Assembly: GCF_014196745.1 (NCBI RefSeq)
Contig: NZ_JACIEH010000002.1
Location: 310,383-374,382 of the forward strand
DNA length: 64,000 nucleotides
Direction of reading: 5' to 3'
From: Sphingomonas kyeonggiensis
Lineage (GTDB): Bacteria > Pseudomonadota > Alphaproteobacteria > Sphingomonadales > Sphingomonadaceae
In this document: in pieces, positions 1 through 8,224 of the stretch
Layout of the letters: each line of letters opens with the position of its first letter
Numbering within the stretch: position 1 is the stretch's first letter
Translations under genes and position numbers: made by a program
Notes under the pieces: model-generated
What the model saw: only the letters and a program-made list of their open reading frames with translations
What the model was told of the DNA's origin: nothing
The model's database searches: none

Positions 1-2
1 GG

Positions 3-104
3 CAGTTGCGGCACCGGCCGGCAAGCGGCGCGGCGGACATCGCCGGGCGGCTGCGGGCGGAAGCGGCAGGGCGGCCGGCGGCGGCGTCCCCGATCGGGTT
101 CTGA
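3..104 (+). CDS. possible 3' end of a CDS running in from the left edge
   Basis: From base 3 one forward frame is open until a TGA at 102-104, reading as an Ala/Arg-rich tail of 33 residues that ends in SPIGF. It could be the C-terminus of a protein that begins outside the window. The other forward frames are also open through this GC-rich stretch, so the reading frame is not established. No family can be assigned from so short a tail. Confidence 0.25.
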   Translation, partial: QLRHRPASGAADIAGRLRAEAAGRPAAASPIGF

Positions 105-138
105 CCCGGTCGGGGGCGCTGCCCCTGCGCCAATCATC

Positions 139-220
139 CGTCATCTCGACGAAAGTCGGGATCTCAGGCGAAGGCGCGGGGAACGAGCCGCACGAGATCC
201 CGGCTTTCGCCGGGATGACG
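139..220. repeat. REP-like intergenic inverted repeat, copy 1
   Basis: Two imperfectly complementary arms (139-165 and 194-220) face each other; the right arm contains CCCGGCTTTCGCCGGG. The 27 bases at 194-220 recur exactly at 29460-29486, showing a dispersed repeat family. It lies between the left-edge tail and the 3' end of pncB, where a transcribed copy would fold into a long hairpin. Confidence 0.75.
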
Positions 221-247
221 ATTGTGGCGCGGGATGACGGACATGGC

Positions 248-1552
248 TCAGACCGCCACGTCCTGCGCCACCCGGCCTGCCTCACCGAAGATGCGCAGAT
301 AACGCGCGATCTCGGCCGGATCGCCCGTTGCCTTGGCAGGGTTGTCCGAGAGCTTGACCGCGGGGCGACCATTGGCGCTGGTCACCTTGGCGACGAGCGA
401 GATCGGCTCGAGGTCGTGGCCGCCGGCGGGGTCGCAGCCGCGGAAGTCGTTGGTCAGGTTGGTGCCCCAGCCGAAGCTCATCCGGACGCGGCCGTGGAAG
501 TGGCGATAGGTCGCCTCGATGCTGTCGACGTCCATGCCGTCGGAGAAGATCAGCAGCTTGGTGCGCGGATCGCGGCCGCGCGCCTGCCACCAGGCGATGA
601 TCTGCTCGCCGCCCTCGATCGGGGGCATCGAATCGGGGCGGAAGCCGGTCCAGTCGGCGACCCAGTCGGGCGCGCCCTGCAGGAACGCAGTGGTGCCGAA
701 AGCGTCGGGCAGGGCGATCCGCAGATTGCCGTCATAATGCGCCTGCCATTCCTCGAGCACGCGGTAGGGGGCGGTGGCGACCTGTTCGTCGGTGTCGGAC
801 AAGGCGGCGAGGACCATCGGCAGCTCATGCGCATTGGTGCCGATCGCCTCGAGATCATTGTCCATCGCGAGCAGGACGTTCGAGCTGCCGATGAAGCGGT
901 TGCCCAGCCCCTCCTTGAGCGCCTCGACGCACCAGCGCTGCCAGAGGAAACCGTGGCGGCGCCGCGTGCCGAAGTCCGAGATGACGAGATCGGGGAGCTG
1001 GCGCAGGCGCTCGACCTTGTCCCACATCTTGGCCTTGGCGCGGGCATAGAGCACGTCGAGCTCGAACCGGCCCTTGCCCTTCAAGGCGGCGCGCGAGCGG
1101 AGTTCGTTGACGATGGCGAGGGCGGGGATCTCCCACATCGTCGTGTGGGTCCAGGGACCGACAAAGTGCAGCTCGAACTGGCCGTCGACCTTGTGCAGGT
1201 CATACTCCGGCAGCTGGAACTCGGCGAGCCAGGCGATGAAGTCCGGCGCGAACATGCGCTGCTTGCCGTAGAAGCTGTTGCCGGCGAGCCAGATCAGCTC
1301 CTTCTTCGAGAAGCGCAGCGTGCGGGCATGATCGAGCTGGGCGCGCAGCTCGGCCTCGTCGATCACTTCGGCGAGGCGGACGCTCTTCGTGCGGTTGATG
1401 AGGGAAAAGGTCGCCTGCACCTCGGGATGGAGGTGGCGGATCATCTGCAGCATCAGCAGCTTGTAGAAATCGGTGTCGAGCAGGCTGCGGACGATCGGGT
1501 CGAGGCGCCAGCCATGATTGTAGACGCGGGTGGCGATGTCGGTGACGGGCAA
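248..1552 (-). CDS. pncB: nicotinate phosphoribosyltransferase
   Basis: Converts nicotinate and phosphoribosyl pyrophosphate to nicotinate mononucleotide, the entry step of NAD salvage, in the cytosol. The 434-residue product matches the family's length. It contains the N-terminal [12 protein letters not shown] motif (about residues 23-34), SDFGTRRRH (192-200), the GTNAHELP motif with the conserved catalytic-region His near 242, and a C-terminal [10 protein letters not shown] phosphate-binding loop. The open frame extends upstream to 1858, but that extension is Ser/Arg/Pro-rich shadow sequence of the neighbouring gene. A TTG at 1552 preceded by GGAGGAAG is the best start. It follows the NrtR-like gene on the same strand with 46 bases between. 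Together with pncA it forms a salvage pair. Confidence 0.93.
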   Translation of the reverse strand: MPVTDIATRVYNHGWRLDPIVRSLLDTDFYKLLMLQMIRHLHPEVQATFSLINRTKSVRLAEVIDEAELRAQLDHARTLRFSKKELIWLAGNSFYGKQRMFAPDFIAWLAEFQLPEYDLHKVDGQFELHFVGPWTHTTMWEIPALAIVNELRSRAALKGKGRFELDVLYARAKAKMWDKVERLRQLPDLVISDFGTRRRHGFLWQRWCVEALKEGLGNRFIGSSNVLLAMDNDLEAIGTNAHELPMVLAALSDTDEQVATAPYRVLEEWQAHYDGNLRIALPDAFGTTAFLQGAPDWVADWTGFRPDSMPPIEGGEQIIAWWQARGRDPRTKLLIFSDGMDVDSIEATYRHFHGRVRMSFGWGTNLTNDFRGCDPAGGHDLEPISLVAKVTSANGRPAVKLSDNPAKATGDPAEIARYLRIFGEAGRVAQDVAV

Positions 1553-1598
1553 GACTTCCTCCGGATATGGCCGGTGACGATAGACGGGGCGGGGTGGC

Positions 1599-2312
1599 TC
1601 AGCGAGAGGGTTGGTAGCGATAGAGTTCGGCCGGGCGGAACGAGGCGCCGGTCTCGCGTTCGCCGGTCGGCGCCAGCCAGCCGCGATCGAGCATGCGGCG
1701 GCGGAAGGCGGGCTTGTTGAGGCTGGTGTCGAGGATCGCCTCGTACACGTCCTGCAGCGCGCGCAGGGTGAAACGCTCGGGCAGCAGGGCGAAGGCGATG
1801 CCCGAATAATCGAGCTTGCCGCGCAGCCGCAGCATCGCGACGCCGAGCATCTCGCCATGATCGAAGGCGAGGGCGAGCGGTTCGCCCTCGGGCAGGCGCG
1901 CTTCGACTGGGCCGCCGGGCTGGAGGGTCAGCCTGGCGAGGGCGAGTTCAGGGGCGCCCTTCATTGCAGCGGCGAAGGCGCAGGCCGGGATCAGCGCGAA
2001 GTAGGCGACGCTGATGATCCGCATCCGCGGATCGCGCTCGACCGCGCCGAAGGTGTAGAGCTGCTCGACATAGGCATCGGCCATGTGCGCCTTTTCGGCG
2101 AGCAGGCGATGTGCGGCGTCGTCCAGGCTCTCGCCGATGCCGACGAACCCGCCGGGCAGCGCCCAGCCGCCCTGGAACGGATGCTGGTCGCGGCGGGTCA
2201 GCAGCACGGCGGGAGCGCCGTCGACCACGCTCATCAGGATCAGGTCGACCGCCACCGAGGGGCGCTCGAACGCGGCGGGATCATAGCTTTCGAGGAAAGC
2301 GGCCTGGTCCAT
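1599..2312 (-). CDS. nrtR: NrtR-like Nudix-domain transcriptional regulator of NAD metabolism
   Basis: A 237-residue protein with an N-terminal Nudix fold (about residues 15-145) and a C-terminal winged-helix-like part (about 150-230) ending in [10 protein letters not shown]. This is the NrtR architecture, in which the Nudix domain senses ADP-ribose-type ligands and the C-terminus binds DNA. The Nudix box is eroded: after GGFVGIGE the usual REUxEExGU reads RLLAEKAHM, so two of the acidic metal-binding positions are Leu and Lys and the conserved Gly is His. Hydrolase activity is therefore unlikely. The ATG at 2312 is chosen because the domain begins just after it; the frame stays open upstream to 2609 only as shadow. 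It sits between pncB and pncA and is divergent from pncA across a palindrome, as expected for their repressor. Confidence 0.85.
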   Translation of the reverse strand: MDQAAFLESYDPAAFERPSVAVDLILMSVVDGAPAVLLTRRDQHPFQGGWALPGGFVGIGESLDDAAHRLLAEKAHMADAYVEQLYTFGAVERDPRMRIISVAYFALIPACAFAAAMKGAPELALARLTLQPGGPVEARLPEGEPLALAFDHGEMLGVAMLRLRGKLDYSGIAFALLPERFTLRALQDVYEAILDTSLNKPAFRRRMLDRGWLAPTGERETGASFRPAELYRYQPSR

Positions 2313-2336
2313 CGCATCACCCTTATATGCGTTATG

Positions 2337-2373
2337 CGCTTTACTTATTCGCGTTGTGAACATAAGTAAAGCG
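2337..2373. promoter_or_regulatory. 12-bp inverted repeat, candidate NrtR operator
   Basis: The arms CGCTTTACTTAT (2337-2348) and ATAAGTAAAGCG (2362-2373) are perfect inverted repeats separated by 13 bases. They occupy the 81-base gap between the divergent starts of the NrtR-like gene (2312) and pncA (2394). The position and symmetry fit an operator that controls both directions. Binding by this regulator is inferred from context. Confidence 0.65.
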
Positions 2374-2393
2374 GCGTGATTGGGAGACAGGTG

Positions 2394-2987
2394 ATGTCGA
2401 ACTTCGTGATCGTGGTGGACATGCAGCGGGATTTCGTGGCGGCCGACGGCGCGCTGCCGGTGCCTGGCGCCGAGCAGATCGTCACGCCGATGCGGGACTG
2501 GCTGGCCGGGCTGGACCCCGAGGAGACGGCCGGGGTGCTGTTCACCTTCGATACGCATGTACCGGCGGTCTATGCCGTGTCGGAGGAGGCGAAGCAGTTC
2601 CCGCCGCATTGCGAGAAGAGCACGCTGGGCTGGGCGTTGGTGGTCGATCCGGACGTGGTCGATTCCGCGATCGCGACGTGGCGGCTGGAAAAGGGCGTGT
2701 TCGACATGTGGGCCGAGCCGGGGCTCTTCGTCGAATCGATCCGTGAGGGCGGCTCGGTGGATCGCGAGGCGTTCTTCTCCGGGCTGTTCCGTGGGGAGAT
2801 CGACGGCGTGACGGTGGTCGGGGTTGCGGCGGACTATTGCGTGCGCTGGGCGGTCGAGGGGCTGACCGCGCGTGGCTTCCGCGTGACGGTGCCGGCGGCG
2901 CTGACGCGGGGGATCGCCCGGCCGATCGGCCAGGTGGCGGCGGAGGAATGGGCCGGCGCCGATGTTGCGATCGAGGAGATGGCGTGA
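2394..2987 (+). CDS. pncA: nicotinamidase / isochorismatase-family cysteine hydrolase
   Basis: Probably deamidates nicotinamide to nicotinate, which PncB then uses. The 197-residue protein has the family's triad: Asp9 in VVDMQRDF, Lys100 in WRLEKGVF and Cys149 in VAADYCVRW. It also has a metal site that can be read as Asp53, His55 and His72. The start is the ATG at 2394 with GGGAGACAGG upstream; a GTG in frame at 2376 has no better site. It is divergent from the NrtR-like gene and pncB, and this context favours nicotinamidase over other isochorismatase-like hydrolases. Confidence 0.87.
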   Translation: MSNFVIVVDMQRDFVAADGALPVPGAEQIVTPMRDWLAGLDPEETAGVLFTFDTHVPAVYAVSEEAKQFPPHCEKSTLGWALVVDPDVVDSAIATWRLEKGVFDMWAEPGLFVESIREGGSVDREAFFSGLFRGEIDGVTVVGVAADYCVRWAVEGLTARGFRVTVPAALTRGIARPIGQVAAEEWAGADVAIEEMA

Positions 2988-3058
2988 TGCGCGCCGACCG
3001 CGTGCGGAAATATCTCAGCCGTTCCGGGCTGGATTGGGCGCAAGTCCCGGCGGATTGA
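2987..3058 (+). CDS. tiny ORF translationally overlapping pncA
   Basis: An ATG overlaps the pncA stop (TGATG, 2985-2989) and opens a 23-codon frame, MRADRVRKYLSRSGLDWAQ followed by VPAD. The overlap would permit translational coupling. I recognise no family, and in GC-rich DNA such a frame can be chance, so it is listed only as a possibility. Confidence 0.2.
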   Translation: MRADRVRKYLSRSGLDWAQVPAD

Positions 3059-3110
3059 GCGAGAGGAGTTGACCGGGGCGCCGGGCCTGTGGCATCGGCA
3101 TCTGACCCGA

Positions 3111-3184
3111 GCGGGTATGGTGAAATGGTATCACAGGAGCTTCCCAAGCTTCTAGCGCGGGTTCGATTCCCGCTACCCGCTCCA
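3111..3184 (+). tRNA. tRNA-Gly (anticodon CCC)
   Basis: A full cloverleaf can be drawn: acceptor stem GCGGGTA pairing with TACCCGC, a D-arm, an anticodon stem GGAGC/GCTTC with loop TTCCCAA giving anticodon CCC, and a T-arm GCGGG-TTCGATT-CCCGC. The 3' CCA is encoded at 3182-3184. The CCC anticodon reads the GGG glycine codon. Confidence 0.95.
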
Positions 3185-3195
3185 GCTTCCCAGCT

Positions 3196-3513
3196 TCAAT
3201 CGATCACCCGGCCCTCGCCGATGATGCGGCCTTCCCACAGATAGAAACGTCCCGCTTCGCGCAGCGCGCGTACCGCGGGCTCGCCAGACAGGAAGACGAA
3301 GCCCAACTCACGGGTCTCGCCGGGGTGCAGCGGTTCGTCGCGAAGCAGCGGCAGCGCATCCCAGCCGATTCGCGGTTTGGTGGTCTCCGTCATCACCGGG
3401 CAGGTCCAGCCCGGCTCCGCTGCGCTCTCGCGGCCGCCTTCCGCAGTCTCGTACATGCGCACCTCGGCCATGAGCTGCGGTGGCGCGACGCGTTGAAAAT
3501 CGGCTCGGGACAA
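3196..3513 (-). CDS. small protein resembling EF-Tu domain 3
   Basis: A 105-residue protein of unknown function. The pattern MAEVRMYETAEGGRES near the start, a PGETRELGFVFL stretch in the middle and GRIIGEGRVID at the end resembles the third (beta-barrel) domain of elongation factor Tu, which ends in GRTVGAGVV. No GTPase domain is present, so it is not a translation factor. The start is the TTG at 3513, which has GGAG seven bases upstream; an ATG at 3471 is possible but has no ribosome-binding site. It lies downstream of tRNA-Gly and is divergent from the GH35 gene. Confidence 0.65.
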   Translation of the reverse strand: MSRADFQRVAPPQLMAEVRMYETAEGGRESAAEPGWTCPVMTETTKPRIGWDALPLLRDEPLHPGETRELGFVFLSGEPAVRALREAGRFYLWEGRIIGEGRVID

Positions 3514-3612
3514 TAGGCTACTCCAATCTGCGGCCGCGAGCCGTGGCGCAGCGCGCGGGACGGTGCAAGCTGGGTCTTTTCAGATGTAATTACTCAGACT
3601 ATTGTGCCATTC

Positions 3613-5064
3613 ATGCTCCGTTGGCTCGCCCCGCTCGCCCTGGTCCTCGCCACCCCCGCGCTTGCGCAGACGCCGCATCTGGAGGGCGGTCGGCTGATCG
3701 TCGATGGCAAGCCGTTCCTGATTAGGGGCGGCGAGCTGGGGAACTCATCGGCCACGGATCGTGCCTGGCTGGCGCCGCACTGGCAGCGGCTCAAGGCCAT
3801 GAACCTCAACACGGTGCTGGCGCCGGTGACCTGGGAGGCGATCGAGCCGGAGGAGGGGAAGTTCGACTTCTCGAGCCTCGACTGGCTGGTCGAGGACGCC
3901 CGCGCGCACGACATGCGGCTGGTGCTGCTGTGGTTCGGCAGCTGGAAGAACAGCATGTCGACCTATGCCCCCGCCTGGGTGAAGCGCGACGGCAAGCGCT
4001 TCCTGCGCTCGACCGGCAAGGACGGGCAGCCGCAGGACATCCTTTCGGTGTTCGGCAAGGCGACGCTCGATGCCGATGCCCGCGCCTTCGCGGCGGTGAT
4101 GAAGCACCTCAAGGCGATCGACGGCGACAAGCACACCGTGCTGATGGTCCAGGTGGAGAACGAGATGGGCTTCCTGCCGATCGCGCGCGAGCACGGGGCG
4201 CTGGCGGACGCCGCCTTCGCCAAGTGGAAGGGCAGCGAGGAAGGATTCACGGCGCATCACTATGCGCGTTTCGCAAATGCCGTCGCGGAGGCGGGAAAGC
4301 GCGAATACAGGCTGCCGATGTACGTCAACGGCGCGCAGGCGCGGCCGAACAAACTGCCGGGCGAATATCCGAGCGGCGGGCCGCTCGCGCACCTGATGCG
4401 AGAGTGGCGGGAGGCGACGCCGTCGATCGACATGCTCTCGCCCGATATCTACTTCCCCAACTTCGCCGGGATCGCCGACGGCTATGTCGTGCCGGGCAAT
4501 GTGCTGTTCGTGCCCGAGGCGAACGAGGCGGGCGACCCGCGCGCGCCGGCCAATGCGATGCGGATCATCGGCAAGCATGGCGCGATCGGGTTCAGCCCGT
4601 TCGCGATCGAGCAGATCGACGACAAGGACCGGCTGGGCAATTTCTACGCGATGCTCGAGCAGCTGACCCCGTCGCTGTTCACGGCCAAGGCGCGCGACGG
4701 ATTCTCGCCGACGGTGAGCTTCGAGGGCGTGGTCGACAGCAGCCCGCAGGTGGCGACGCTGGGCAGCTACAAGATGACCGTGGGCTTCGTCGATCCCTGG
4801 ACGGGGAAGGACAAGCAGGATGCGGCCGAGCATGGCGGGATCATCCTGTGGCTGGGCGGCGAGGATTACCTGGTCGCTGGCAGCGGGATCACGGTGACCT
4901 TCGAACCGCGCGTGGGCCTGGATTTCGTCGAGGAAGGCAAATTCGTCGACGGCAAATGGGTCGCCGGCCGCAAGCTCAATGGCGACCAGACGCATCAGGG
5001 CCGGCACGTCCGCCTGCCGCCGGGCCAGTTCGGCATCCAGAGGGTGCGGCTCTACCGCTATTGA
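3613..5064 (+). CDS. secreted GH35 beta-galactosidase with DUF5597-type C-terminus
   Basis: A 483-residue glycoside hydrolase with a signal peptide (MLRWLAPLALVLATPALA), so it acts in the periplasm or outside. The TIM-barrel carries the family 35 acid/base motif QVENEMG (Glu near 184) and a nucleophile candidate in VPEANEAG (Glu near 302). After about residue 340 comes a beta-rich tail resembling DUF5597, as in single-gene GH35 enzymes that release galactose from plant polysaccharide side chains. The ATG at 3613 directly begins the signal peptide; an upstream GTG at 3604 would add three residues. Substrate is inferred from family only. Confidence 0.85.
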   Translation: MLRWLAPLALVLATPALAQTPHLEGGRLIVDGKPFLIRGGELGNSSATDRAWLAPHWQRLKAMNLNTVLAPVTWEAIEPEEGKFDFSSLDWLVEDARAHDMRLVLLWFGSWKNSMSTYAPAWVKRDGKRFLRSTGKDGQPQDILSVFGKATLDADARAFAAVMKHLKAIDGDKHTVLMVQVENEMGFLPIAREHGALADAAFAKWKGSEEGFTAHHYARFANAVAEAGKREYRLPMYVNGAQARPNKLPGEYPSGGPLAHLMREWREATPSIDMLSPDIYFPNFAGIADGYVVPGNVLFVPEANEAGDPRAPANAMRIIGKHGAIGFSPFAIEQIDDKDRLGNFYAMLEQLTPSLFTAKARDGFSPTVSFEGVVDSSPQVATLGSYKMTVGFVDPWTGKDKQDAAEHGGIILWLGGEDYLVAGSGITVTFEPRVGLDFVEEGKFVDGKWVAGRKLNGDQTHQGRHVRLPPGQFGIQRVRLYRY

Positions 5065-5095
5065 GCCAAATCGATTCCCGAGCGTTACGACCGGG

Positions 5096-5932
5096 ATGGA
5101 GAGACTCTGGTTCATAACCAACCCCGGATCGGGATCGACCACCAAGGCCAAGTGCGACGCGCTGGAAGCCGTGTTCCAAGAGCGCGGGCTCACCCTGGTC
5201 GGCCGCACCGAATTCCCCGCGGAGGAAATCCCCAAGGGGGCCGCGCTCACCCGCAAGAAGGTGGACACCGTCGTGCTGTTCGCGGGCGACGGGACGATCA
5301 ACACCGCGCTCTGCGCGCTGGCCAGCTGGAAGGGCAGCTTCCTGATCCTGCCCGGCGGGACGATGAACCTGCTCGCCAAGTCGCTGCACCCCACGCTCGA
5401 TCCCAAGGCGATCATCGAGGCGGCGCATGACGAGACCACGCGGGTGGCGCTGCCCTATATCGAGGCAGGCGAGCACCGCGCCTTTGTCGGCCTGATCCTG
5501 GGGCCGGCGACGGCCTGGTTCCGGGCGCGCGAGGCGGTACGCAAGGGCGCGATCAAGAAGTTGTTCCAGGCTGCGCACGTCGCGTGGAACCGGACCTTTG
5601 GGGGCAGCGGCATCCGGATCAGCGGCGTGCCGGCGCTCAGGGACAAATATCAGGCGGTGTTCGTGCGGCCCGAGGGCAAGGAACTGCACGTCGCGGCGGT
5701 AGACGCGCGCGACTGGGGCTCGATCGTGCAGCTCGGCTGGGAATGGCTGACCGGCGACTGGGTCGCTGCGCACGCGGTCAGCGAGAGCCTGACCGACAGT
5801 CTCAGCCCCAAAGGGAACAAGCCGGTGCTCGCACTGTTCGACGGGGAGCCGGTGTCGCTACCGCCCGGCACCGCGATCAAGGCCGGCATGAGCAGCAAGG
5901 CCTTCATCGCGACACGCGAGGAGCTGGGATGA
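5096..5932 (+). CDS. diacylglycerol/sphingosine-kinase-family lipid kinase
   Basis: A 278-residue member of the YegS/DAGK catalytic family, which phosphorylates lipid alcohols with ATP. It shows ITNPGSGS at the N-terminus, the nucleotide-binding loop FAGDGTIN (usual GGDGT, here AGDGT) and PGGTMNLLAK. The C-terminal region ends with the phosphate-loop-like FDGEPV. It overlaps the next gene by ATGA, so kinase and metallophosphatase are probably co-translated. In a sphingolipid-containing organism a ceramide- or sphingoid-related substrate is conceivable, but this is not visible in the sequence. Confidence 0.82.
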   Translation: MERLWFITNPGSGSTTKAKCDALEAVFQERGLTLVGRTEFPAEEIPKGAALTRKKVDTVVLFAGDGTINTALCALASWKGSFLILPGGTMNLLAKSLHPTLDPKAIIEAAHDETTRVALPYIEAGEHRAFVGLILGPATAWFRAREAVRKGAIKKLFQAAHVAWNRTFGGSGIRISGVPALRDKYQAVFVRPEGKELHVAAVDARDWGSIVQLGWEWLTGDWVAAHAVSESLTDSLSPKGNKPVLALFDGEPVSLPPGTAIKAGMSSKAFIATREELG

Positions 5933-6675
5933 CGCGTTTCTTCCATGTCAGCGACGTCCATTTCGGACGCGAGGACCGCGCCGCGATCGACTGGTTCGGC
6001 GCGCGGGTGAAGGAAGAGCAGCCCGACGCTGTGATCATGACCGGCGACCTGACCATGCAGGCGCGCGCGAGGGAATTCAGCGCCGCCGCCAAATGGCTCC
6101 AGGGACTGGGCCGGCCGGTGACGGTGGAAGTCGGCAACCACGACCTGCCCTATTTCAACCTCTGGGCGCGGTTCGTGACGCCTTACAAGCGCTACCGGGC
6201 GCTCGAGCAGATGATCGAGAAGCCGCTCGACGTGAAGGGCGTGGCGGTGGTGCCGCTCAAGACCACCGCGCGCTTCCAGTGGCGGCTCAACTGGTCGAAG
6301 GGTTATGTGAGCACGCGGGCGCTGCAGGAATCGCTGGCGCTGGTCGAGGCGGTGCCGACGGGCGGGCTGGTGTTCGTTGCCTGCCACCATCCGCTGGTGG
6401 AGGGCGGCACGGTGGCGACCTCGCAGACCAGGCGCGGTGCCGAGGCGCTGGATGCGCTGGCCCAGGCGGGTGCCGACGCGGTGCTGACCGGGCACGTCCA
6501 TGATCCGTTCGACATCGAGCGCGAGGCCGGTGGGCGGACGGTGCGGCTGATCGGGGCGGGGACGCTGTCCGAACGGGTGCGGGCCAAGCCGCCCTCGTTC
6601 AACGAGATCACCGTGGTGGGGGCGAGCTTCTCGACGCGGGCGCGGTTCATGGGGGAGGGGTCGGTATCATTATAG
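5929..6675 (+). CDS. calcineurin-like metallophosphoesterase
   Basis: A 248-residue phosphoesterase with all metal-binding blocks: DVHFG (residues 9-13), TGDLT, GNHDLP, CHHPL and GHVHD. No signal peptide is seen, so it is cytosolic. It overlaps the lipid-kinase gene by four bases (ATGA), which suggests it acts on a product of that pathway or a related phosphorylated compound. The exact substrate (phosphodiester, nucleotide or lipid phosphate) cannot be told. Confidence 0.85.
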   Translation: MTRFFHVSDVHFGREDRAAIDWFGARVKEEQPDAVIMTGDLTMQARAREFSAAAKWLQGLGRPVTVEVGNHDLPYFNLWARFVTPYKRYRALEQMIEKPLDVKGVAVVPLKTTARFQWRLNWSKGYVSTRALQESLALVEAVPTGGLVFVACHHPLVEGGTVATSQTRRGAEALDALAQAGADAVLTGHVHDPFDIEREAGGRTVRLIGAGTLSERVRAKPPSFNEITVVGASFSTRARFMGEGSVSL

Positions 6676-6753
6676 CGACCATAATGGTTCGAAGCATTTC
6701 CTTCATTCTGTCCCTGTGGTAAACCCGATATCGGGTAATAGGGGGCGAGTTGA

Positions 6754-7053
6754 ATGCCACCGCATTCGAACGAAGATCTTGTCGGTCGAACCCTGGATGC
6801 GCTCGATAGACTGATGCGCATGTTCGCGATCGAACGAATCCTGTACCTGATTTGCGCGATCGTCTCGTTCGTGTTGCTGATCGTCTGTTTGGTCTTCCTG
6901 TTCCAGACCCGGCAGATTTCGGTTCCCCAACTCGCGATGGTGTTCGGTGCCTCGGGACTGATCGCGGCATCGGCGGCGCGGGTTTCCTTCTTCCTCAACA
7001 AGTCGTTCGACCTGGTGTCGACGATCATCCAGCAGCTCGCAGGCCGGTCATGA
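6754..7053 (+). CDS. small membrane protein with two hydrophobic segments
   Basis: A 99-residue protein with a basic/acidic N-terminal helix (about 1-28) and two hydrophobic segments (about 29-51 and 59-82), ending in an amphipathic tail. A GGGGGCGAG element precedes the ATG. Its stop overlaps the next start (ATGA), so it is made with the following coiled-coil membrane protein. I do not recognise a named family; it may be a partner subunit in the inner membrane. Confidence 0.72.
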   Translation: MPPHSNEDLVGRTLDALDRLMRMFAIERILYLICAIVSFVLLIVCLVFLFQTRQISVPQLAMVFGASGLIAASAARVSFFLNKSFDLVSTIIQQLAGRS

Positions 7054-7763
7054 GCACCAGCTTTTCCGAGGCGGAGCTGACCTCGCTCACCGAGAATATC
7101 GACAAGCTGCGCCGGTCTGCGCTGCGCGTGGCGCCGATGTTCGTGCTGGGCATCGCGGCTACGCTGTTCGCGGCGGGGGTGGCGATCTGGTACATCTTCG
7201 CCCTGTCCGACGACCTCAGGCAGGCCCGCGCCGCGCTGCGGGTCAGCGATGCCAAACTCGTGGCGGCGCTCGACAACCTCCAGATCGCCAACCAGGCACT
7301 GCAACAGGCGCAGAAGGCGGCCGGATCGGCGAACAGCGAGCGCCAGATCGCGGCGGCGATATCGGATGTCTCGCGCAGTCAGAAGGACCTGACCATCGCC
7401 TCGGCCTCGCTCAAGCAGGTCGCCGCCAAGCTGCCGCCCGCATCGCCGGCGGAACAGCAGGCCGTGCAGCAGGCCGCCGCGGTGCAGACCGGCTGGTTCG
7501 CGGTGATGGGAAGCTATCCGCTGAATGCTTCGGGGCTCGACGACGCGCAGGACCAGATCCGTCGAATCCAGGCTTCCGGGCAATGCGCCGAACTGTGGCA
7601 GACGCAGATCAGCCGCAACTATGCCGTGGTGCTCGGCACCAGCACCAGCCAGGGCGATGCCGCGGCAAGCGTGCGGAAGGCACGGGCGAGCGGCATGGCG
7701 GGCGATGCCTTTGCCCAGCGCGACCGCGGCTGGAGCAAGCTGCCCCAGTCGCCCAGCTGCTGA
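7050..7763 (+). CDS. membrane-anchored coiled-coil protein with SPOR-like C-terminus
   Basis: A 237-residue protein with one transmembrane helix (about 29-52), then a long Ala/Gln/Leu-rich region (about 55-150) predicted to be coiled coil, then a globular tail. The tail, with GWFAVMGSYPLN, a helix DDAQDQIRRIQASG and NYAVVLG, has the beta-alpha-beta pattern of SPOR-type peptidoglycan-binding domains, though the match is by eye. It overlaps the preceding small membrane protein and ends directly against the convergent VOC gene. A role in envelope organisation is an inference. Confidence 0.7.
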   Translation: MSTSFSEAELTSLTENIDKLRRSALRVAPMFVLGIAATLFAAGVAIWYIFALSDDLRQARAALRVSDAKLVAALDNLQIANQALQQAQKAAGSANSERQIAAAISDVSRSQKDLTIASASLKQVAAKLPPASPAEQQAVQQAAAVQTGWFAVMGSYPLNASGLDDAQDQIRRIQASGQCAELWQTQISRNYAVVLGTSTSQGDAAASVRKARASGMAGDAFAQRDRGWSKLPQSPSC

Positions 7764-8144
7764 TCAGCGCTTCGAGATATCCTGGCCGAACACCAGCAGG
7801 TTCCCATCCGGGGCCATCACCATCAGCTCGCGCTGGCCGTAGATCTGGTCGATCGGGCCATAGATGTCGCCGTCGTTGAGCAGTGCAGCCTTGGGCGCCA
7901 GCTCGGCGGCGATCGCATCGACGTCCTCGACATCGACATAATAGCAGAAACGGCGATTGCCCGGCGGCGCGCCGTCGTCGCCGGCATTCTCCAGGATGCG
8001 GAAGGCGGCCTGCTCGCGCCGGACATAGGCATAGTTGGGCGTGCGGAAATAGAGCTCGAAGCTCAGCACCTCGGTGAAGAACCACAGGGCCTTCTCGAAG
8101 TCCGGCACGTGCATGAACGGCGTTATGCGGTAGAGATTGGCCAT
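7764..8144 (-). CDS. VOC-family (glyoxalase/bleomycin-resistance fold) protein
   Basis: A 126-residue single VOC module: ITPFMHVPDFEKALWFF starts the fold and the C-terminal half carries GQRELMVMAPDGNLLVF, the usual strand with a metal-ligand-like Glu. Members bind or isomerise small metabolites or sequester antibiotics; the ligand is not predictable here. It is convergent with the SPOR-like gene, the two stops touching as TGATCA. Confidence 0.8.
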   Translation of the reverse strand: MANLYRITPFMHVPDFEKALWFFTEVLSFELYFRTPNYAYVRREQAAFRILENAGDDGAPPGNRRFCYYVDVEDVDAIAAELAPKAALLNDGDIYGPIDQIYGQRELMVMAPDGNLLVFGQDISKR

Positions 8145-8224
8145 CGTTCGCCCTCCCGAAGGCGCGCCCCATTACCGGGACGGAACGATAGCGCAATCCG
8201 GATACGTCGTTAAGCGCGGAAGAA

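Noticed and set aside
215..1720. Long forward open frame antisense to pncB
   Set aside because: The minus strand encodes a complete PncB with all motifs; the forward translation has no family resemblance.
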